A stretch of 5,332 nucleotides of DNA from an uncultured Akkermansia sp. (GTDB lineage Bacteria > Verrucomicrobiota > Verrucomicrobiia > Verrucomicrobiales > Akkermansiaceae): the NCBI GenBank assembly GCA_904501975.1, contig CAJGCZ010000085.1, positions 1-5,332 of the forward strand. The letters are read 5' to 3'. Numbering within the stretch: the stretch's first letter is position 1; every line of letters begins with the position of its first letter. Shown piece after piece: positions 1-5,207 of this stretch. The notes under the pieces are model-generated. The model ran no database searches and had not been told where the DNA came from. It saw nothing but the letters and a program-made list of their open reading frames with translations. Both the position numbers and the translations under genes were made by a program.

Positions 1-125
1 ACGCACCGCAGGTGCGTTCTTCACTACAGCGCCAGCTGTTCTTCACCATCTGCCGCAGGCAGATTCTTCACCATGCCCAACGGGCATTCTTCACCACGGC
101 GTCAGCCGTTCTTCTCCCAAATACC
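1..125. repeat. Tandem mini-hairpin array, left copy
   Basis: Five perfect inverted repeats follow one another: ACGCACC-GCA-GGTGCGT (1-17), ACAGC-GCCA-GCTGT (26-39), ATCTGCC-GCA-GGCAGAT (48-64), ATGCCC-AAC-GGGCAT (73-87) and ACGGC-GTCA-GCCGT (96-109). Each is separated from the next by exactly 8 nt: TCTTCACT, TCTTCACC, TCTTCACC, TCTTCACC, and then TCTTCTCC after the last. Every stem (5-7 bp) opens with A and closes with T, loops are 3-4 nt, and unit starts are 22-25 nt apart. Stem sequences differ from unit to unit while the spacer is nearly constant. The array begins at base 1, so it may extend beyond the window. The stretch is also open as a reading frame, but unit lengths are not multiples of three. 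Function unknown; an intergenic DNA or RNA structural repeat is the best description. Confidence 0.85.
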
Positions 126-331
126 GCGAGCGCAGCGAGCCTAACTTTTGACCGCATAACGGCAATTTTGAGCCACCCACCGTGCCACCCGTTTCACGGG
201 TTCGGATAATGTTATCCATACGTAACGAGTGGTTTCGCCGCTGCGCGGCTCCACGCACTCGCTATTGATATGACACCCGTTGGCACGGGTTCAGAGTTCC
301 GCTCGCCTGTGGCTCGCAGGGGAAAGCGAAG
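126..331. repeat. Gene-free stretch with scattered perfect palindromes
   Basis: No credible gene is present. Visible palindromes are ACCCGT-TTC-ACGGGT (187-201), GGATA-ATGT-TATCC (204-217), a nested hairpin with outer arms CGAGTG/CACTCG (226-231, 256-261) around GCCGC-TGC-GCGGC (237-249), and ACCCGT-TGGC-ACGGGT (275-290). The first and last share both arms but have different loops. The hexamer GCGAGC is directly repeated near 126-140. The TCTTCACY spacer is absent here, so this is a looser continuation of the palindrome-rich block and not the array itself. Whether it belongs to the same repeat element is unknown, because the matching part beyond the right copy lies outside the window. Confidence 0.6.
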
Positions 332-465
332 TTTATCAATGGGCTTGTGTTCCGCGCTTAAGGCGCGGGCGGTAAGCGTGGCTAGGCTTTGCCCCTCGTG
401 CGGCGTAGCCGCCAAGCTTAACAAATTGTACCTTGTACATCGTAAATCGTAAATCCAATTCGTCC
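332..465 (-). repeat. 134-nt interspersed repeat, left inverted copy
   Basis: This segment is the reverse complement of 5049-5182 over the same 134 nt, with 8 substitutions (about 94% identity) and no gaps. It contains hairpins CCGCGC-TTAAG-GCGCGG (352-368) and GCGGC-GTA-GCCGC (400-412), plus four tandem heptamers (426-453). Similarity ends abruptly at both edges. No protein makes sense in it: the open frames on either strand are short and run into unrelated flanking sequence. It is most simply a dispersed intergenic repeat present in at least two copies. Strand is given relative to the copy at 5049, which is taken as +. Confidence 0.85.
426..453. repeat. Four tandem heptamers inside the 134-nt repeat (left)
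   Basis: TTGTACC, TTGTACA, TCGTAAA and TCGTAAA follow one another without gaps, with a shared T-N-GTA-M-M pattern. On the other strand this reads TTTACGA, TTTACGA, TGTACAA, GGTACAA. The copy at 5061-5088 keeps the same heptad register. Seven-base periodicity gives no reading frame, so a DNA-level role or slippage origin is more likely than coding. Confidence 0.7.
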
Positions 466-544
466 CTCGTACTTCCACATTGGCCCTCTTCCAAAGCAAC
501 AAAAAGGGGCTGATGAAACATTTTTTCCATTTTTTTCATAAATT

Positions 545-627
545 TTGAACAAAAGTGCAAGATGAGGTGTCTCTACTACAGAAGCACGAAAGTGCGCCAT
601 TTGAGGCAAGCCCTCAGGTGTTTTTTT
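545..627 (+). ncRNA. Possible short RNA or leader ending at an intrinsic terminator
   Basis: Nothing upstream in the window is a gene, yet a good rightward terminator sits at 598-627, so some RNA is presumably made here. Just before it lies GCAC-GAAA-GTGC (584-595), a hairpin capped by a GNRA-type tetraloop. The pairing motifs recur upstream: GTGC at 555-558 could compete for GCAC 584-587, and TGAGG at 563-567 could compete with TGAGG 602-606 for CCTCA 612-616. I recognise no riboswitch or sRNA family and can point to no convincing promoter. The 5' end given is arbitrary. Confidence 0.2.
598..627 (+). terminator. Intrinsic terminator 1
   Basis: The stem CATTTGAGG (598-606) pairs with CCTCAGGTG (612-620), giving 9 bp with two G-U wobbles and a 5-nt loop CAAGC. 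Seven T residues (621-627) follow directly. This is a standard rho-independent terminator for rightward transcription. It lies 105 nt upstream of the first operon gene and ends no visible gene, so it stops either a transcript from the repeat region or a leader RNA. Confidence 0.7.
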
Positions 628-652
628 CATGTAATTTCAGAGTTGATTGAGT

Positions 653-696
653 GTGATGCGGGAGCTGCCGGTATGCGACTCCCGCTTTCACTTTTT
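653..696 (+). terminator. Intrinsic terminator 2
   Basis: The stem GCGGGAG (658-664) pairs with CTCCCGC (679-685) around a 14-nt loop. It can extend below a small internal loop by GTGA (653-656) with TCAC (688-691). Five T residues (692-696) follow. It lies 26 nt after terminator 1 and 35 nt before the annotated start at 732, leaving little room for a complete promoter after it. It either insulates the operon from upstream transcription or works as an attenuator in the operon leader. Confidence 0.65.
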
Positions 697-722
697 AAGG
701 GATGCCAGTCTGCTGATACTTT

Positions 723-728
723 TATGAT
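723..728 (+). promoter_or_regulatory. Candidate -10 hexamer before the operon
   Basis: TATGAT matches a sigma-70-type -10 box at 5 of 6 positions. There is no good -35 at the expected distance (around 700-705). If it is real, transcription would begin near 735, inside the annotated gene start, which would favour translation from the internal ATG at 765. Weak evidence; listed because no better promoter is visible between terminator 2 and the first gene. Confidence 0.2.
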
Positions 729-731
729 AGC

Positions 732-1565
732 ATGACTGGATTTTTACTTGCACCGAGCCGTAACATGCTCCATAATGTCACGCGCGTGAGTAAGGGTAAA
801 AACAGAGATGCTTTTCGTGTGGCGTTCATTGTTCTGCTGGTAGGCGGGCTTGGTGCGTTGGGGCTGCATTTTTGCTCCGGCAGCTCGGCGGCACCCAACA
901 GCAACATATACGCAGCAGATGCCCCCTTATCCCACACGCCCGATTCCGTTTTACCTTCCCTTATTCCGCTGACGGCAGAACAAATTGCCCGCATTCCTGT
1001 GGCAGACGGCTTCCAATGGCCGGTAGGAGCCCCCAACTTAGCCTTCATATACGATGCGCAGGGATTCGGGGTGCACAACGGCACACGCGGCGGCTACCAC
1101 TCCGGGCAAGACCTGAATGGCATTGGCGGGCAAAATACGGATACCGGCGAGGCAGTACGCGCCGCAGCTCGCGGCACGGTAGTATACTGCGGCACCCCCT
1201 CAGCCGGATGGGGCAAGTGTGTTATTTTAGCCCATCGACTCCCCGGCGACCCCACCATCTACCAAACCCTTTACGCTCATTTGCAGGATGTACAAGTGGC
1301 TTATGGCGACACCCTTTGCCGCGGCCAGCAGCTGGGCACCATCGGCACGGCAGAGGGCGTCTATTTGGCCCACCTGCATTTTGAGGTGATTGCCTCTCGC
1401 GTGGTAGAAGCAGGCATTACAGCCTACCATCCCGCAGGCACCATGAATCGCCTTAACCCCACCCACTTTATCAACGAGCACGCAGCCCCGGCCTTTCCGG
1501 ATCCGATGTGGGATGTCTATGCTCAGCTCAAACTCAACGAATCGTATAACTCCGGCGCACGCTGA
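732..1565 (+). CDS. Membrane-anchored M23 (LytM-type) metallopeptidase
   Basis: Predicted zinc endopeptidase of 277 aa that would cut peptidoglycan cross-bridges or stem peptides in the periplasm. The M23 signature is intact: HSGQD (H123, D127) gives the first two metal ligands, and HLH (H214, H216) supplies the third ligand and a catalytic His. YAHL (H183) matches the other conserved catalytic His. A hydrophobic segment at about residues 29-47 follows a basic stretch, indicating a signal anchor or signal peptide. The Cys at its end (LHFCSG) is a poor lipobox. The start at 732 is the first ATG after an in-frame stop at 714. The ATG at 765 (Met12) would give a more typical basic N-terminus and fits the candidate -10 box; neither has a clear ribosome site. 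First gene of the operon, 24 nt before the OmpA-family gene. The family also includes inactive regulators, but this protein keeps its ligands and so is probably active. Confidence 0.9.
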   Translation: MTGFLLAPSRNMLHNVTRVSKGKNRDAFRVAFIVLLVGGLGALGLHFCSGSSAAPNSNIYAADAPLSHTPDSVLPSLIPLTAEQIARIPVADGFQWPVGAPNLAFIYDAQGFGVHNGTRGGYHSGQDLNGIGGQNTDTGEAVRAAARGTVVYCGTPSAGWGKCVILAHRLPGDPTIYQTLYAHLQDVQVAYGDTLCRGQQLGTIGTAEGVYLAHLHFEVIASRVVEAGITAYHPAGTMNRLNPTHFINEHAAPAFPDPMWDVYAQLKLNESYNSGAR

Positions 1566-1589
1566 TGCGCCCCTCACCTCTAGCACACC

Positions 1590-3056
1590 ATGAAACGCAG
1601 CATCATCATTTTCCTGCTCACCTTCCTTGTCACCGCCGGTGGTATCGGCACCTTCTACTACTTCAAGCACAAAGCTGCCCAACAGGAAACAGCTGAAAAC
1701 ACCGTTGCTGACGAACCTGCCGTAGATACAACCACGGAGGAAACCACCACGGTCACCACCCCGCAGGAGCAACCCTCCGCCACAGATTCCGAAACTCCCG
1801 CAACGGTAACAGAGCCCACCCCCACGGATGAAGCCACCACGCAGTCCGGTGAGGCTGCTACCACCGAAGGAGAAACCACGGACACCCCGGAACAGACCGA
1901 AGAAACACCGCAGCAGCAGCCGGAGGAACCCGCCATTACCCTGCCCGAAGGCACCAAGACCAACAACCCCGCCCATGAGGCTACACTGTTGGCCGTAGAG
2001 CACTTTAAGGCCGAAGACCCGGCCAAGGCCATTACCAAGCTGGTAGAGGAAAAGAAGATGAGCCCCGAGGCCGCAGCCGTTGTGACCGATTGGCTCAAGG
2101 AGAACGAACCCTCCGGCGTGGAAGAGATTGGCGATATTCGCAACCATGCCGATGGCACCAAAACATACCGCTACCGCGTTACCACCAAGGATGGCGCCAG
2201 TGATTTGCTTATTGACGTGCTGACGGATAAATCCGGCAACAATCCCTACATTTCTGCAGCCACCACCACGCCGTCCGACCGCACCATGCTGGATGCCTCC
2301 AGCGACTCCATGACCACGGCAGAGGCCTTCATTCAGGCCGTACGCGAAGGCAACATGAGCAAGGCCCGTTCCATGGTGAACCCGGACACGGTATCTGCCG
2401 CCACGCTGGCCGGTTTGTGCATGATTTTTGAAGAAGGCACCTTTGTGCTGAGCAGCGAGACGCCTATCCGCAACACGGTCATGTCTCCCAGTGCCGCCCT
2501 GTACTTGGTGTACGTTGTCCCGTCTGACAACCCGAATGCACCCAAGGTGGAGGCCAACCACATTGCCATGACCCTCTCTCGCCTCGAGAACAGCTGGCAG
2601 GTAACAGGCGTGGGCACCGACCGCCTGCTGGACATTTACCTCATGGGCGCTCAGAAGGAGGGTGGCCGCTACTTCCCCATCGTCAAGAACCCCAAGGGCG
2701 GCGAATCTCTGGCCCTGTACTTCGACTTTAATGATGCGGCCCTCACTCCGCGCTCCGAGCGTCAGCTGCAAATTGTGGCGGATATTCTGCGCGAGAGCAA
2801 GGGCAAGCTGGATATTGCCGGCCACACCGACGACGTGGGCACCGAGGAGTACAACCTCAAGCTTTCGGAGCGCCGCGCCGAATCCGTGAAGGAGGTATTG
2901 ATTCGATTTGGTGTAGCCCCCGAGCAGATTACCACCAAGGGCTTGGGCAAAAACGAACCCCGCCAGCTCATTACAGAGACAGACGACGAAGCCCGCGTGG
3001 ACGAGAAGCGTGGTGAAAACCGCCGCGCTGAAATCTACCTTGACTTTGAGGCATGA
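1590..3056 (+). CDS. Membrane-anchored OmpA-family peptidoglycan-binding protein
   Basis: 488 aa, likely fixing the membrane to peptidoglycan. Basic MKR is followed by a hydrophobic segment (about 5-25) with no obvious cleavage site, so it is probably a membrane anchor. Residues 31-117 are low-complexity Thr/Glu/Pro/Gln, a flexible acidic linker. Residues 125-350 form an unrecognised region; the part from about 241 (AEAFIQAVREGNMSKARSMV) loosely resembles DUF4878/NTF2-like periplasmic domains. The C-terminus (about 372-486) is an OmpA/MotB-type domain: LYFDFN, GHTDDVG with D414, YNLKLSERRA with R429, and NRRAEIYL. D414 and R429 correspond to the residues that bind diaminopimelate in Acinetobacter OmpA. 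There is no beta-barrel, so this is not a classical OmpA porin. No Shine-Dalgarno is visible before the ATG; the anchor supports this start. The gene lies between the M23 peptidase and the helicase, overlapping the latter by 4 nt. Confidence 0.9.
   Translation: MKRSIIIFLLTFLVTAGGIGTFYYFKHKAAQQETAENTVADEPAVDTTTEETTTVTTPQEQPSATDSETPATVTEPTPTDEATTQSGEAATTEGETTDTPEQTEETPQQQPEEPAITLPEGTKTNNPAHEATLLAVEHFKAEDPAKAITKLVEEKKMSPEAAAVVTDWLKENEPSGVEEIGDIRNHADGTKTYRYRVTTKDGASDLLIDVLTDKSGNNPYISAATTTPSDRTMLDASSDSMTTAEAFIQAVREGNMSKARSMVNPDTVSAATLAGLCMIFEEGTFVLSSETPIRNTVMSPSAALYLVYVVPSDNPNAPKVEANHIAMTLSRLENSWQVTGVGTDRLLDIYLMGAQKEGGRYFPIVKNPKGGESLALYFDFNDAALTPRSERQLQIVADILRESKGKLDIAGHTDDVGTEEYNLKLSERRAESVKEVLIRFGVAPEQITTKGLGKNEPRQLITETDDEARVDEKRGENRRAEIYLDFEA
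3047..3056 (+). promoter_or_regulatory. ATGA stop-start overlap coupling OmpA-family gene to helicase
   Basis: ATGA at 3053-3056 contains both the helicase ATG and the TGA of the preceding gene. GAGG at 3047-3050 is too close to the ATG (2 nt) for a normal ribosome site. Re-initiation by ribosomes finishing the upstream gene is the likely route to helicase translation. Confidence 0.6.
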
Positions 3057-5044
3057 ACTATAACCTGAGACCTGCCGCCAACGGGAGAGACTACGCCGCG
3101 GAGCTCAATCCCGAGCAGCTCTCAGCCGTTTGTACTGATGCACGCCATGCCCTGGTAATTGCCGGGGCAGGCAGTGGCAAAACCCGCACCCTCACCTACC
3201 GCGTGGCGCGCTTGCTTGAGTGCGGGGTGGCACCGTGGCGCATTCTGCTGCTTACCTTTACCAACAAAGCCGCACGCGAAATGCTGGAGCGTGTGGCAGC
3301 CCTCGCCGGCATGGGCGCCGGGCAAATATGGGGCGGCACTTTCCATTCTGTAGCCAATCGCCTCTTGCGTTTGCATGCCACGCGCTTAGGCTACCAACCC
3401 GGATTCACCATTTTGGACGGCGACGACCAACGCGCCCTCTTCCGTGCCCTCACTAAAGAATTTGCCGGCAAAACGACTAAGGCAGATCGCTTTCCCAAGG
3501 CGGAAACGCTGCAAAGCCTACACAGTTTAGCCATTAACACCGGCCGCAGTTGGCAGCTTACCCTGCGTACAGAATATGCTTATATGGATAAGCATGAGGA
3601 GGTAATCGGCAAGATTTTTGACGCCTACCGCACCCGTAAGCAGGAAAGCAACTCCATGGATTTTGATGATTTGCTGACCAACCTGCTGCGCTTGCTGCAG
3701 GAGCACGAGGATATTCGCACCGACCTCCAAGGGCGCTTTCTGCATGTGCTGGTAGATGAGTACCAAGACACTAACACCCTGCAAGCAGCTATTATCGGGC
3801 TTTTGGCCGGCGGGCAAGATACCTCTCTGATGGTGGTGGGCGACGACGCACAGAGCATTTACTCATGGCGAGGTGCCAACGTGGACCACATTTTTGAGTT
3901 CACCCACACCTACCCGGATGCGCAGGTGTATAAAATTGAAACGAATTACCGCAGTGTGCCCGCCATTCTGGAAATCTCTAACGCGGCGATTGCACACAAC
4001 ACGCGCCAATTTGCCAAAGTGCTGCGCCCCGCCCGCCCCAATGGCCGCATGAAACCGGCCGTGGTGCCCGCGCCCGATAACCGCACAGAGGCCCGCTTCA
4101 TTGCCCAGCGTATTGACGAACTGATGGAAGCAGGCATTGCCGGCAAAGATATTGCCGTGCTTTACCGCGCCCATTTCCATAGCTTGGATGTGCAAATGGA
4201 GCTCACGCGCAACCATATTCCGTACCGCATCACCAGCGGGCTGCGTTTCTTTGAACAAGCTCATATTAAAGATGTTGTTGCGTGGCTGCGCCTGCTCTCC
4301 AACCCGAGAGATGAAATTGCCTTCCGCCGCATTGTATCCACCTTCCCCCGCGTAGGCGAAGCTACGGCCGGCAAACTTTGGCAACTCTGGGCCACCACGG
4401 CAGAAGCATGGCTGCAAGCCCACCCCGATGCCACCACCATCACCGCGCCGCATAGCGAGGTTTTTGCCAAATTGACGGTGCCGGCAGCAGCTCGCCCGCA
4501 TTGGGGCGGTTTCCTTGCCGCTATGGATTCTCTGCACCCCGCAGACCGCATTCTTACCCCGGCAGAGCTGGTGCACTTGGTGCAGAATTATCTGGATGAT
4601 TACCTGCGCCATGCTTATGAAAATTATGAGGAGCGATTAGAGGATATCAGCCAGCTCACCCGCTCGCTGTCCGATGCAGCAGACCTCGATGCCTTCCTCT
4701 CTCAAGTAGCTCTCCTCAGTGAAGACGACACCCAAACCGAGGTGGACCCGGACTGCGTGACGCTGAGCACTATTCACCAAGCTAAAGGGCTGGAATGGAA
4801 GGTAGTGTTCGTGATTTTCCTAGGCGAGGGGCTCTTCCCGCATTATAAGGTGATACAAAGCGCAGATGCCGATGATTTGGAAGAAGAGCTACGCCTCTTC
4901 TATGTGGCTATTACCCGTGCAGAAGACCAGCTGTACCTGAGCTACCCACGCTATAACGGCCATAGCTATGATAGCCAATTCTGCCCGCCCTCCCGCTTCC
5001 TCACAACCTTAGAGCCCGCCCTCTACGAGCTGTGGAACCTGTAG
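3053..5044 (+). CDS. UvrD/Rep/PcrA-type SF1A ATP-dependent DNA helicase
   Basis: 663-aa cytoplasmic 3'-5' DNA helicase of the type used in repair, replication restart and removal of proteins from DNA. All SF1A motifs are present in order: Q motif LNPEQ (18-22), Walker A AGAGSGKT (37-44, K43), Ia LLLTFTNKAAREM (65-77), Ib GTFHS (95-99), Walker B VDEYQD (234-239; Tyr where many members have Phe), III GDDAQSIYSWRGA (263-275), IV ETNYRS (296-301), YRITSGLRFFEQ (391-402), V VTLSTIHQAKGLEW (569-582) and VI LFYVAITRAED (615-625, R622). The protein ends about 40 residues after motif VI. It therefore lacks the C-terminal Tudor-like extension of PcrA/UvrD that contacts RNA polymerase, and its length is close to that of E. 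coli Rep. No catalytic residue is missing. The start is set by the ATGA overlap and lies 17 residues before the Q motif. The subfamily cannot be settled by eye, so no symbol is given. Confidence 0.95.
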   Translation: MNYNLRPAANGRDYAAELNPEQLSAVCTDARHALVIAGAGSGKTRTLTYRVARLLECGVAPWRILLLTFTNKAAREMLERVAALAGMGAGQIWGGTFHSVANRLLRLHATRLGYQPGFTILDGDDQRALFRALTKEFAGKTTKADRFPKAETLQSLHSLAINTGRSWQLTLRTEYAYMDKHEEVIGKIFDAYRTRKQESNSMDFDDLLTNLLRLLQEHEDIRTDLQGRFLHVLVDEYQDTNTLQAAIIGLLAGGQDTSLMVVGDDAQSIYSWRGANVDHIFEFTHTYPDAQVYKIETNYRSVPAILEISNAAIAHNTRQFAKVLRPARPNGRMKPAVVPAPDNRTEARFIAQRIDELMEAGIAGKDIAVLYRAHFHSLDVQMELTRNHIPYRITSGLRFFEQAHIKDVVAWLRLLSNPRDEIAFRRIVSTFPRVGEATAGKLWQLWATTAEAWLQAHPDATTITAPHSEVFAKLTVPAAARPHWGGFLAAMDSLHPADRILTPAELVHLVQNYLDDYLRHAYENYEERLEDISQLTRSLSDAADLDAFLSQVALLSEDDTQTEVDPDCVTLSTIHQAKGLEWKVVFVIFLGEGLFPHYKVIQSADADDLEEELRLFYVAITRAEDQLYLSYPRYNGHSYDSQFCPPSRFLTTLEPALYELWNL

Positions 5045-5048
5045 GGAA

Positions 5049-5182
5049 GGACGAATCGGATTTACGATTTACAATGTACAAGGTACAATTTGTTAAGCTT
5101 GGCGGCTGCGCCGCATGAGGGGCAAAGCCTAGCCACGCTTACCGCCCGCGCCTTGAGTGCGGAACACAAGCCGACTGATAAA
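5049..5182 (+). repeat. 134-nt interspersed repeat, right copy
   Basis: Inverted partner of 332-465, ungapped, 8 substitutions, seven of them transitions. It begins 4 nt after the helicase stop codon. Hairpins are GCGGC-TGC-GCCGC (5102-5114) and CCGCGC-CTTGA-GTGCGG (5146-5162). Compared with the left copy, one change falls in each loop and one in an arm, where it turns a G-C pair into a G-U wobble. No T-run follows either hairpin, so neither is a standard terminator, although the element sits where the operon's 3' end must form. Confidence 0.85.
5061..5088. repeat. Four tandem heptamers inside the 134-nt repeat (right)
   Basis: TTTACGA, TTTACAA, TGTACAA and GGTACAA lie end to end (consensus KKTACRA). 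This is the same register as the left copy at 426-453, with one base different between the two arrays. Confidence 0.7.
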
Positions 5183-5197
5183 TGGGAGTTTGTCGGC
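5170..5197 (+). other. Hairpin across the edge of the 134-nt repeat
   Basis: GCCGAC (5170-5175) is complementary to GTCGGC (5192-5197) across a 16-nt loop. The left arm lies in the repeat and the right arm in the unique 25-nt link to the array. No T-run follows. In the inverted copy the corresponding left arm reads GCCCAT, so the pairing is specific to this copy. Confidence 0.4.
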
Positions 5198-5207
5198 CCT
5201 CCGTACT

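Noticed and set aside
1..125. CRISPR array
   Set aside because: The constant part is only 8 nt and the variable parts are themselves palindromes of 14-17 nt; there are no cas genes.
12..209. 65-codon + strand open frame through the hairpin array
   Set aside because: Unit lengths of 22-25 nt break any repeat reading frame, both differences from the other copy would be amino-acid changes, and the stems explain the sequence better than coding does.
510..595. Hammerhead-like core: CTGATGA at 510-516 and GAAA at 588-591
   Set aside because: No complementary arms can form stems II and III around these strings in the required order, so the match is coincidental.
418..630. 70-codon minus-strand ORF starting MKKTPEG
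   Set aside because: Its first codons are the complement of terminator 1 and its end lies in the 134-nt repeat. There is no ribosome site and no family I recognise. It is the least implausible of the small ORFs but unsupported.
864..885. Lipoprotein signal (lipobox) in the M23 protein at LHFCSG
   Set aside because: The residues before Cys48 are Leu-His-Phe, where a lipobox needs small residues at -1 and usually -2, so lipidation is unlikely.
1227..2825. 532-codon minus-strand ORF opposite the M23 and OmpA genes
   Set aside because: It is antisense to two well-supported genes, and its translation is Gly/Val/Arg-rich low complexity without motifs, as expected from codon bias on the real strand.
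3863..4612. 249-codon minus-strand ORF opposite the helicase
   Set aside because: Antisense to the conserved helicase motif region, with no recognisable domain.
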